From Corynebacterium sp. HMSC08A12 (lineage in GTDB: Bacteria > Actinomycetota > Actinomycetes > Mycobacteriales > Mycobacteriaceae): a DNA stretch of 64,000 bases. Each line of letters opens with the position of its first letter. Position 1 is the first letter of the stretch. Below, one piece after another: positions 10,272-17,260 of the stretch. Location: assembly GCF_001807485.1 (NCBI RefSeq), contig NZ_KV789166.1:64224-128223 (forward strand), in the 5' to 3' direction. The notes under the pieces were generated by a model. It did no database searches. It had not been told where the DNA came from and saw nothing but the letters and a program-made list of their open reading frames with translations. Position numbers and translations under genes: made by a program.

Positions 10272-10314
10272 GCGGACAGGGGGAATCGAACCCCCTTTAG
10301 AAACCATTGCCCGC
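10272..10314 (-). ncRNA. tRNA-like acceptor/T-arm minihelix
   Basis: On the minus strand GCGGGCA (10314-10308) pairs over seven positions, with one G-U, to TGTCCGC (10278-10272). Inside lies a perfect five-pair T stem, GGGGG/CCCCC, with the canonical T loop TTCGATT. Only about 12 bases join the 5' acceptor strand to the T stem, so the D and anticodon arms are absent. No CCA is encoded. It lies between the frameshifted end of the major tail gene and the first chaperone gene. It may be a tRNA remnant, a structural element in the late mRNA, or chance. Confidence 0.4.
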
Positions 10315-10336
10315 CACCCGAAACATCGGGAAATGT

Positions 10337-10470
10337 TTACTGGCTTACCTCACCAGAAGGAGTATCCTCAGCTTCACCCGGCTCGCTCGGAGCAGGCTCG
10401 CTAGGAGTGTTCTCCCCGCCAGAGTCCGGCTCAGTGCCGTCCTCCTCTGGCGGGGTTACTGTTCCCCCGC
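10337..10470 (-). other. Probable -1 frameshift site and C-terminal extension of the major tail protein
   Basis: The zero frame reads GCG GGG GAA CAG TAA at 10470-10456. One base back, the frame is open: GGG GGA ACA GTA and onward for about 38 further codons to TAA at 10337-10339. The added segment is rich in Pro, Glu, Ser, Thr and Asp (TPPEEDGTEPDSGG, then PSEPAPSEPGEAED), matching the acidic character just before the shift. A single Gly tRNA slipping back on GGGGG would suffice. CCCCGCCAGA and TCTGGCGGGG downstream can form a strong stem that could stimulate slippage. Such minor longer tail proteins are known from other siphoviruses, for example Listeria phage PSA. Confidence 0.65.
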
Positions 10471-11208
10471 CGAGCCGGTAGCCTCCTCAGAGTCCTTGAT
10501 CTCATGCAGGGTTACGCCGTCCTCGTCCTCGTCCTTCACCGGCACATAGCCAGTCAGGCCGGAAGCGGAGCCGTCCGGGGTGAACGCGGTGCCTGCGTCA
10601 ACCTGCTTCTGCAGATCATCAACGTTCTTGAAAATCTTCGGCTTAACCTCGCGCACGGAACCATCCTCGTCGACCTTGTAGAAACGCTGCTCAAACATCA
10701 GCTCGTCATCGCCATTCTCGTAGTCAATAGCGAGAGAACGCGGCTGCGGGTCAGTACCGTAGGTGCGCTCCTGCACGGACAGCAGGGCAGGCTCGCGGGA
10801 CACCTTGATCTCCACAACGCCCGACTGGTACTTGTACACGCGGGCGACAATCGCCTTCGCAACCTGAGAGGTGTGCGCCAGGTACAGCACACCCTCCTTC
10901 TCCGTAGTATCCGGCCACTCGATATGGCGTAGCACCGCCGTACCCGGAATCAGGTCAACAGTGCCGGTCACAGCACCAGCAGTGAACGAGGTAGCCGCCT
11001 GACCACCCGTCAGATTGGTCTTATTGCTGGTCACCTCACGGGTCTCACCATGGGTAGAATCAGCAGGCTCAACACCAGCAGAGTGCCAAGGACCGACGAA
11101 AGTACCCGTCTTAGTATCGACGTGCGCCTTAGACTCATCAAAGCAGAAAAGAACCTCGCGGTCTTCCAGCACCTTGACATTAAGGCCGACTGCTCGCTTC
11201 TGAGACAT
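10456..11208 (-). CDS. Major tail (tube) protein, short form
   Basis: This 250-residue protein has the size and position of a siphovirus major tail protein, after the tail terminator and before the chaperones. The ATG at 11208 is preceded by an AGGGGGAAAT site. The protein is beta-rich and ends in an acidic stretch followed by GSAGEQ. Its last codons contain a run of five Gs. A -1 shift there would avoid the TAA at 10456-10458 and extend the protein by about 38 residues to a TAA at 10337-10339. A predicted terminator lies just upstream of the gene, at 11238-11262. The function is inferred from order and length. Confidence 0.85.
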   Translation of the reverse strand: MSQKRAVGLNVKVLEDREVLFCFDESKAHVDTKTGTFVGPWHSAGVEPADSTHGETREVTSNKTNLTGGQAATSFTAGAVTGTVDLIPGTAVLRHIEWPDTTEKEGVLYLAHTSQVAKAIVARVYKYQSGVVEIKVSREPALLSVQERTYGTDPQPRSLAIDYENGDDELMFEQRFYKVDEDGSVREVKPKIFKNVDDLQKQVDAGTAFTPDGSASGLTGYVPVKDEDEDGVTLHEIKDSEEATGSAGEQ

Positions 11209-11237
11209 ATTTCCCCCTAAAAGGATTCAATAGAAAA

Positions 11238-11262
11238 GCCAGCAGCCACCCTGGCCACTGGC
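11238..11262 (-). terminator. Intrinsic terminator upstream of the major tail gene
   Basis: On the minus strand GCCAG-TG-GCCA-GGG-TGGC-TG-CTGGC forms a hairpin and is followed by TTTTC. It lies between the tail terminator gene and the major tail gene. Partial termination, or a fresh promoter for the very abundant tail protein, would explain its position. Confidence 0.6.
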
Positions 11263-11282
11263 GTTAGATTTGTTAGAACTTG

Positions 11283-11699
11283 TTAGATATTTGCAAAAAT
11301 CCTGCCCATACCGACGGACAGGCTCATCGTGGATACGAAACCCGTAGGCTGATACGACGGAGCGGAACCGAAAAACGAAGAGCGAGACCGGCTAATCCCC
11401 AAGCCGATCCCGCTCACCCCCTGCGTTAACGATGTGTAAATATTCCTGCCAACACGCCGCACCAATTCCAAATCCGGCGCATACACGCTCACCCTCACAA
11501 GATCACGGGCATGCCCAGTATCATCCACCTGCTGCGCATCTTCCGTCACCACAATCGCTAAACCGTCATGGTGGCAGTTGTAGCCATCAGGCAGATTATG
11601 TAGGTGCATAATGTCCTGGTCTTCCTCCGAGAAAAACCGAGACACATGCCTAAACACCACCCGCACAGGATCGGGAGTGAAGCCAACGCTATGAGACAT
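11283..11699 (-). CDS. Tail terminator or tail completion protein
   Basis: This 138-residue protein is the last small connector gene before the major tail gene, the usual position of the tail terminator that caps the tail tube and joins it to the head. Its sequence (for example 'VRVSVYAPDLELVRRVGRNIYTSL') fits an alpha/beta fold without membrane segments. Its start overlaps the end of the previous gene by 11 bases, as in a translationally coupled connector cluster. I do not recognise a named family, so the function comes from synteny. Confidence 0.6.
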   Translation of the reverse strand: MSHSVGFTPDPVRVVFRHVSRFFSEEDQDIMHLHNLPDGYNCHHDGLAIVVTEDAQQVDDTGHARDLVRVSVYAPDLELVRRVGRNIYTSLTQGVSGIGLGISRSRSSFFGSAPSYQPTGFVSTMSLSVGMGRIFANI

Positions 11700-11994
11700 C
11701 CTTCACCGCCCGCGTCACAAAACCTGTTCGGGCTTGCCGTTCAATGGCACCAGGGTGCCGCACTGTCACCACAGACATAGGGCGACCATCCACGCTGGAA
11801 TTAAAATCAGAAATGAGGATAGTGTGCTCGGGAGCTTCGCGCAGTCGAGAGCGTTGATTATCGCTCACCCTGTTCACCTTCGGCCAGCGCATCTCCATGT
11901 AGTCGCGCAGCTTCTCCGCTCGCTGATGGACAGCCTTCCGGACATGAGGTTGCTTAGACATTTGCTCATACAGAGCATTCATGTTAAGCGACAT
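11689..11994 (-). CDS. Head-tail connector, HK97 gp10-like candidate
   Basis: From the ATG at 11994 the protein is about 101 residues (MSLNMNALYE); an alternative start lies two codons upstream. It is basic and helical at the N terminus ('VRKAVHQRAEKLRDYMEMR') and ends in a beta-like part ('PMSVVTVRHPGAIERQ'). HK97 gp10-like neck proteins share this layout and have this position, between head closure and tail terminator. It overlaps both neighbours by a few bases, which supports co-translation of the connector block. The family call is moderately sure. Confidence 0.6.
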   Translation of the reverse strand: MSLNMNALYEQMSKQPHVRKAVHQRAEKLRDYMEMRWPKVNRVSDNQRSRLREAPEHTILISDFNSSVDGRPMSVVTVRHPGAIERQARTGFVTRAVKDVS

Positions 11995-12364
11995 CGCCAC
12001 TCACCTCCCCCCGCTCCACAACGAACACGGTTTTAGGCTTATGCCAGCCAACCGCAGGACGACGGCCAACACCGTAATCAAACGACAGCAATTGCTGCAC
12101 AACGTAGGACTCCCCCCGTACAACAACCACATCGCCATCCGCAACGGCAGTACCGCCAGGCGCAATGATCTGCAACCTGTGCATGTCGCCATGCACAAAA
12201 TCGCTCCCCTTCACCACCTGATCGCCCGCAGGAGACACGACACAATGTTCCACATCGCGCCCCTCCCCATACTGAGGCCTCCCCCTACGGTCACGCCCCA
12301 CAAGCGCACCCCTAATATGGATAGTCTCACCAGCCTGATCAGGGCGCACAAACACTAGCGCCAC
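11984..12364 (-). CDS. Head closure (stopper) protein
   Basis: This 126-residue protein lies between the adaptor-like protein and the gp10-like protein. Small beta-rich head-closure proteins usually occupy this place. The sequence has alternating beta-strand-like segments ('AVADGDVVVVRGESYVVQQLL') compatible with that fold. A GTG at 12364 is used, and the gene overlaps both neighbours by about ten bases. It would plug the portal channel after packaging and provide the surface for tail attachment. The assignment is by synteny. Confidence 0.6.
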   Translation of the reverse strand: MALVFVRPDQAGETIHIRGALVGRDRRGRPQYGEGRDVEHCVVSPAGDQVVKGSDFVHGDMHRLQIIAPGGTAVADGDVVVVRGESYVVQQLLSFDYGVGRRPAVGWHKPKTVFVVERGEVSGDVA

Positions 12365-12792
12365 CCCCTGCGAATAGCCTCCGGCCAGCGCAAAGGCTGC
12401 GGAAACGCCCCCCTAGCGCCCCTCGGAACCAACCCCAGCTCAAAGAGCATAAGATCAGTCAGATCAACACCGGAGAACTTCACCCACTGCCCAGAATCCG
12501 TATAAGTTACGGAATCGGACTGTGGTCCAGTAGTCGAGGACACGGAGCGCGCACCAGCATGCGGTCCAATAATCACAGCGCCTGCGACCATCTCCCGCAC
12601 AATGCGCTTAGCGGCCAATGGGAGCCATGTGTTGTAGGCTGCTTCCTTGTCGAAATTGCGACCGCGTCGCATGAAAGCCTCGCGGATCAGATCAATAGAA
12701 TCTTCGATCCGAACTTCGATAAACTTTCGCTGTTCGTCAGTCACATCGATAGGCAACCTGCTAACCACATCATCAACAGTGACGGTAAACAT
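12355..12792 (-). CDS. Head-tail adaptor protein
   Basis: This 145-residue protein begins with a helical domain ('VVSRLPIDVTDEQRKFIEVRIEDSI') typical of gp6- or gp15-like adaptor proteins that bind the portal ring. It is the first of four overlapping short genes after the capsid region. The C-terminal half includes a loop rich in Ser/Thr and Gly ('SVSSTTGPQSDSVTYTDSG') that may insert into the portal or the next connector. No enzymatic motif is present. Confidence 0.65.
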   Translation of the reverse strand: MFTVTVDDVVSRLPIDVTDEQRKFIEVRIEDSIDLIREAFMRRGRNFDKEAAYNTWLPLAAKRIVREMVAGAVIIGPHAGARSVSSTTGPQSDSVTYTDSGQWVKFSGVDLTDLMLFELGLVPRGARGAFPQPLRWPEAIRRGWR

Positions 12793-12801
12793 CAGCGCCC
12801 C

Positions 12802-13143
12802 CTATCGTGTTGCTGCGATAATCTCCCGCTTAGACAGACCCTTCGGGTCAATGCCCTGGGTTTTCGCATACTCCTGCCACACCTTTAGGTTGGCAGCATT
12901 CTTGGGACGTTCCACCGTGGGCTTCTCGTCCACAGGCTCTGCCTCTACAGGCTCTGCCTCTACAGGCTCCGCCTCTACAGTTTCTTCTGGCTCGGACTCC
13001 ACCGGGACGGCAGCAGGATCGACGAAAAAACCACGAGCATTAAACTCACGGTAGGTTTCCTCGTCAACCTCCATCACATAGCCAGCCGGTCGGAGGGGAT
13101 ACCCCGGAAGCCGAGCGCCAACAGCAAGCTCGACTCGTGGCAT
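12802..13143 (-). CDS. Phage protein with acidic EPVEA repeats and a C-terminal SAP-like helix pair
   Basis: This 113-residue protein follows the major capsid gene. The N-terminal half is a small beta-like part. The middle holds a tandem repeat of V-E-A-E-P, encoded by near-identical 15-base units around 12937-12980. The last 35 residues ('LKVWQEYAKTQGIDPKGLSK') resemble the short helix-extended-helix domains (HeH/SAP-like) seen at the ends of many phage head-tail proteins and actinobacterial Lsr2. It may bind DNA at the portal vertex or recruit a head protein. I do not know a specific function. Confidence 0.55.
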   Translation of the reverse strand: MPRVELAVGARLPGYPLRPAGYVMEVDEETYREFNARGFFVDPAAVPVESEPEETVEAEPVEAEPVEAEPVDEKPTVERPKNAANLKVWQEYAKTQGIDPKGLSKREIIAATR

Positions 13144-14066
13144 TAGGACATCAGCCCCGTCAGCTTCACAACGGACTTCGGCGCATCGATAGCGAAACCA
13201 CGACGATGAACCGCATCGGAACGGTAGGACATGTTAGAGCCACCGATACCGGAGTTGCCTCGCTCCTCGTACCAGTCAGTCACCATACGAGGCTCGCGCT
13301 GAGCCATGAAACCGGAAACGCCCTCAACGCCAATGTAGGCAGTGTCCTTCGGGACAGTGAAGTCACGCACAACCTTCAGAGTGCCGAACATGGTAGGCTC
13401 CTGGGCAATGCCCTCAAACAGCGGGTGCGCGTGAGCCATGTCGCCGATGTATAGCTTCTGAACCTCTTCGTTACGCTTCAGCGCGGTCAGGGTCATCGGG
13501 TTAATCCACAGAACATCCGGCTGATACTCGAAGTAGTTGCCGTTCACGTCCTCCGCGCCCTGGATAAGCTCAATCGCATCCAGAACATCACCAGCAGGCT
13601 TACCACCCTGGTTCCAGGCAGCAGTAGCCTGTAGAGACTGAACATCCGCAGCCTCAAGCGCAGCAAGCGCATCCTTACCATCACGACGCAGCAGAGTGTT
13701 CTGACGCGCAACCATCTCGCGCTTCACAGCCTCAATGTCATTGTCATTGCGCTGCTCCCAGGACACACGGATACCGATACCAGACTTGCCAATGGACAGA
13801 GTCTTCAGCTCGCCACCAGTCGGATCGGAAACCGGAATCTCACCAAACTCGGCAATGCCCTCCGGGTCATCCTCAAGGAAGTTAGCCTGCGCCTCGTGAT
13901 AGCCAATCACATTAGAATTGACCGTCATATCGCGGAAAAACAGACGATACGCTTCCTGACCTTCGAAAGACTCGCGGAAAACCTCCGGAAGGATCGTCGG
14001 ATTAGCCATCAGCTCATCGACAGTCAGGCCGGAGAACTGATCAAAAGCAGAATTAATAGTAGTCAC
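13143..14066 (-). CDS. Major capsid protein
   Basis: This 307-residue protein follows the decoration gene and shows features of HK97-fold capsid proteins from actinophages: a short helical N terminus, a central segment 'WEQRNDNDIEAVKREMVARQN' and a C-terminal A-domain-like region with 'PDVLWINPMTLTALKRNEEV'. There is no long N-terminal scaffold segment; the scaffold appears to be supplied by the protease fusion upstream. The start ATG at 14066 has a GGAG-like site. It should be the most abundant virion protein together with the tail tube protein. Confidence 0.85.
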   Translation of the reverse strand: MTTINSAFDQFSGLTVDELMANPTILPEVFRESFEGQEAYRLFFRDMTVNSNVIGYHEAQANFLEDDPEGIAEFGEIPVSDPTGGELKTLSIGKSGIGIRVSWEQRNDNDIEAVKREMVARQNTLLRRDGKDALAALEAADVQSLQATAAWNQGGKPAGDVLDAIELIQGAEDVNGNYFEYQPDVLWINPMTLTALKRNEEVQKLYIGDMAHAHPLFEGIAQEPTMFGTLKVVRDFTVPKDTAYIGVEGVSGFMAQREPRMVTDWYEERGNSGIGGSNMSYRSDAVHRRGFAIDAPKSVVKLTGLMS

Positions 14067-14095
14067 ATTATCTCCTAATCAAAAGTAGTCCGGGG

Positions 14096-14476
14096 TTAAG
14101 CGCTCGCCGGAAGGCCAGTCAGGACAGTAAGCACACGGTCGCCCTCGCCATTACGAGCAGCCACGCCGACCTTCACAGTGCCGGAAGCGGCCACCTTGCC
14201 GTCAGCAGCGGCATACACCGGCGCGCCAGCCTTAATCGCCTTAGCGTCGCCATCAACAGTGACCTTCACTGCGCACACGCCATAGTGGACGGCAATGTTC
14301 GTCGGCAGAGCGTGATTCTTCGGGTCAGCCTTCTCCGTCACAGCGCCGAAAACCGCGCCCTCAGCGCCCGCATGCTTCACAGCGCCCTTATCGTCAATAG
14401 TGACCAGACGGAACTTCTCCAGCTTCTCCGCAGCCGGGAAAGTGATAGCACCCTGTACAAAAGTTGGGTTAGACAT
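14096..14476 (-). CDS. Capsid decoration protein (DUF2190-like)
   Basis: This 126-residue protein is small, beta-rich and Gly/Ala/Val-rich, with motifs such as 'GAVFGAVTEKADPKNHALP' and 'AGAPVYAAADGKVA'. These match DUF2190-type capsid-stabilising proteins. It lies between the protease-scaffold and the major capsid gene, the usual position. It would bind the outside of the capsid at three-fold sites. The ATG at 14476 has an AAGGAG site. The family call is from motif memory. Confidence 0.7.
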   Translation of the reverse strand: MSNPTFVQGAITFPAAEKLEKFRLVTIDDKGAVKHAGAEGAVFGAVTEKADPKNHALPTNIAVHYGVCAVKVTVDGDAKAIKAGAPVYAAADGKVAASGTVKVGVAARNGEGDRVLTVLTGLPASA

Positions 14477-14487
14477 ATAGAGTCTCC

Positions 14488-15918
14488 TTACTTGTTAGTG
14501 CGGCGGTCAGCCGCCAGCTTCTTTAGATCGGCCAGGCTCGGGACAGTCGCATCCTTGGAAAGGTCAGGAGCCTTAGCCGAACCAACAGCCACGCGCGGGA
14601 TAGTGTTCTTCGGGTTACTGCCGTAAATATCGCGGGCAGCGTCAGCGTCGCGCTTAATCGCAGCGACAGCCTTAGCCCGCAGGCCAGCAGAAATGCGACC
14701 CTCCTGAATCCAGTTGTCGACCTCGCCGACAAGCTTGGATTCCTTCTCGGACTCCATAGCCTTCCAGCCATGCTGCGCAGCAGCCTTAAGCTCGTTGTAG
14801 GTCTCCATATCCAGGGTGACCGCATCCGCACTCTCAGGGGCTACAGGCTCGGCAGGAGCAGCCTCCTCGGTTGGCTCATCCTCGGTAGACAGTGCGCGCA
14901 CGGTCACAGACAGCGGGATAGCGCTGCCATTGACATTGACAGCGAAATCAGCAGTCGAATCCACTTCAGCGCCGGAAGGGGCAGTGACAGTTACTACACC
15001 AGTGGTTTCATCAACCTCAGCCGTGTACCCCTCAGCTACCTCGCCCATCTCGAAAGTCAGGCCAGCAGCACCCTCAGCACCATCGCCGAAAATAGGTTCC
15101 ACGGCAACCTTCTCAGTTGGCACGATCTGAACATCAGCAGGGTAGGAAACATCCACCTCGCCACTGATAGCTACAGTCTCATTGAAAAAGCCGGACAGGG
15201 CATCGCGTACCTTGTCCGGCTCAGTGCCCAGCTCCTGGGCAAGCTCGTTCAGAATATTCATTCTTTCTTCCTTTCGCCCTTCACTGGGCATTGGATCTGT
15301 ATCCTCTACGCGCACTGGTGGTGCCGTAGAGCGGGCAGCGATCTCCGGGACGCCAGTAGCAGGCGCAGCTTCCTCAAAACGGGATCGCTTAGAGGCCATC
15401 ACAAGCTGCTTCTGATGGGCACGCGCCGACTTCCTCGACTCCGCCACCTCATCAGCAAGACCAATCTCCACAGCCTGCTCAGCCGTGTACGTAGTATCCT
15501 TCTGCATAACATCCAGCCAGAATTCCTTATCCTTGCCAGACTTCTCCGCGTAGATACCCGCGATATTGTCAGTAATCTGCACCAGGTTCGCAGCAATCTC
15601 AGTAAACTCCGCAGCATTACCAGAACCATTAGTCCACGCACCATGAATCATCATGGAGCTATTAGGCGACATGACCAGCCGGTCAGCTCCCCCCACTGCG
15701 ATATATGACGCAGCAGACGCGGCCATACCATCAACATGCACCGTCACCACATCCTGATACCGGCGCAGAGCATTCATAATGCTGATACCCGCGTACACGT
15801 CGCCCCCGTAGGAATCGATACGCACGTCTACAGCGCCATCGCACTCTTTGAGCTGTGCGACAATCGCGGCAGGCTCAACCTCGAAGCCAATATCGCCATA
15901 AATTAGAATCTCGTTCAT
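14488..15918 (-). CDS. ClpP-like prohead protease fused to scaffold with an Ig-like insertion
   Basis: The first 180 residues are a ClpP/S49-type serine protease: 'IDSYGGDVYAGISIMNALR', the serine motif 'DGMAASAASYIA' near residues 63-72, and the histidine region 'MMIHGAW' near 91. The rest of the 476-residue protein is acidic. It includes a cadherin/Ig-like stretch at about 285-345 ('GYTAEVDETTGVVTVTAPSG') and a helical C terminus that looks like scaffold. A plausible cleavage-product boundary lies near 'RMNILNELAQELGTEPDKVR'. The protease would cut the scaffold during capsid maturation. Its ATG overlaps the stop of the portal gene. Confidence 0.85.
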   Translation of the reverse strand: MNEILIYGDIGFEVEPAAIVAQLKECDGAVDVRIDSYGGDVYAGISIMNALRRYQDVVTVHVDGMAASAASYIAVGGADRLVMSPNSSMMIHGAWTNGSGNAAEFTEIAANLVQITDNIAGIYAEKSGKDKEFWLDVMQKDTTYTAEQAVEIGLADEVAESRKSARAHQKQLVMASKRSRFEEAAPATGVPEIAARSTAPPVRVEDTDPMPSEGRKEERMNILNELAQELGTEPDKVRDALSGFFNETVAISGEVDVSYPADVQIVPTEKVAVEPIFGDGAEGAAGLTFEMGEVAEGYTAEVDETTGVVTVTAPSGAEVDSTADFAVNVNGSAIPLSVTVRALSTEDEPTEEAAPAEPVAPESADAVTLDMETYNELKAAAQHGWKAMESEKESKLVGEVDNWIQEGRISAGLRAKAVAAIKRDADAARDIYGSNPKNTIPRVAVGSAKAPDLSKDATVPSLADLKKLAADRRTNK

Positions 15919-17246
15919 TCGCTAACCCCCTCGTTTAGCGACTCGTTGGAAGAAGCTGGTGTCTCCGACGGTTCGGTATCTTGCAGCGACACTCCCAGCT
16001 TCTCCTCCATATCAATCCGATACTTCTTCGCCACCAGAGCATCCACAAGCTTCTGCTTGGCTGGAAGGCTATAGACGCGACGGACATGCTCCTCAAGCTC
16101 AGGATCGGCCAGGAGCACGCCATCACGCTTCAACGTGGCTAGGTCTTGCGCAGACAGCTCCTTCTTGGAGGCAATCGGATCGCACACGATACGCGGGCAC
16201 ATGCCGTCATACTCCGGATACGCGATACTGACCAGGTCTTCCACAATGTGCTGCGTGGCAACATCGGCAATCCACTCCGCAGTGGTCTGCAACGACTGCA
16301 CAAAGAAGCTCGACTGCACATCAGCCAAAGCGTAAGAGCCACCCTGGCCTTCGAGGTTCATGAAGTGCGCCAAAACGGCCTTAGCGATCATCGACTCATG
16401 GTGAACAATCGCCTCACGCGGGCTAACCAACTGTCCCGATACGCCTAGAAGTGATAGCTTCGCCTTAGCCGGAACAGCCGCACCGGCAGCAGCACCAGAA
16501 CGCAACGACCTGGCAATCTCCTCACCACGATCCAAATCTCCATCAGGATCGTTAGTCAGCTCCGTACCCTCATACACCGGAACGCCCATGCCGTTACGAT
16601 CTAGCACGTCAAGCTCAAGTCGCATCAACTGATCGCGTAGCACCCAGTGCTTATAAGCAGACCTCAGGACAGACTGGCCGATCCACTCGCCACCAATGTC
16701 ATCATGCGCATAAGCCACAAGAGCAGACACGGGGATAACGCGCCTACCGTCAATACCGGCGCTAGATTGCTCAATACTCTCTAGCCCGCCATCGTCAGCC
16801 ACGTTGATCTTCGACACGGTACCCGGCCACCGCGGGGCAAGCTTACGTAAATGCTCCCGTCCATCCTCGCCGACCTCGTAGACCTGCTCGAAAAACATGT
16901 GGCCAAACTGCAACGACCGCAACGCCTGGCGCAAGTGAAGATCCCACGACACACGACCAGCACGACGCGCCAAAGGCTTCTTAGGATCATCACCTAAAAC
17001 CTGTAGCCGCAAATCCTCAGCGACATGCGCCACAATCTCCGGATCAGCGCCATTCGGGTCAAGCCACCACGACGCGCGAATAATCGGGAGCGTAATCGCC
17101 TGCAACACACTGCGAACCTGCGCATCCTCACGCGCCATCTTCGCAAAAACCGAAGCAGACCTAGGGAAAGCCAACTCCGCGTTATCCTCGCGCAGCGCGC
17201 GGTTAGTCACCACACGCGCGCGACCAATCTCACGAACATTACTCAT
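15915..17246 (-). CDS. Portal protein
   Basis: A portal protein of about 443 residues lies between terminase and the head protease, the canonical position. It has the sequence character of DUF935/Mu gp29-like portals, including 'VLQAITLPIIRASWWLDPNG' and 'LAHFMNLEGQGGSYALADVQ'. The portal forms the twelve-fold ring at the DNA entry vertex and docks the terminase. I start it at the ATG at 17246 (MSNVREIG); a start two codons upstream is also possible. The acidic C terminus overlaps the protease start by four bases. Confidence 0.85.
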   Translation of the reverse strand: MSNVREIGRARVVTNRALREDNAELAFPRSASVFAKMAREDAQVRSVLQAITLPIIRASWWLDPNGADPEIVAHVAEDLRLQVLGDDPKKPLARRAGRVSWDLHLRQALRSLQFGHMFFEQVYEVGEDGREHLRKLAPRWPGTVSKINVADDGGLESIEQSSAGIDGRRVIPVSALVAYAHDDIGGEWIGQSVLRSAYKHWVLRDQLMRLELDVLDRNGMGVPVYEGTELTNDPDGDLDRGEEIARSLRSGAAAGAAVPAKAKLSLLGVSGQLVSPREAIVHHESMIAKAVLAHFMNLEGQGGSYALADVQSSFFVQSLQTTAEWIADVATQHIVEDLVSIAYPEYDGMCPRIVCDPIASKKELSAQDLATLKRDGVLLADPELEEHVRRVYSLPAKQKLVDALVAKKYRIDMEEKLGVSLQDTEPSETPASSNESLNEGVSE

Positions 17247-17260
17247 CAACACACCCCCTC

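Noticed and set aside
10331-10341. AAATGTTTACT shared with the inverted repeat at 20975-21008, as if a repeated operator
   Set aside because: Only one further partial copy is found; the expected chance frequency of such short AT-rich matches is not low enough.
10200-10481. Plus-strand frame over the tail protein 3' end
   Set aside because: It is antisense to the frameshift extension and has no ribosome binding site or protein-like composition.
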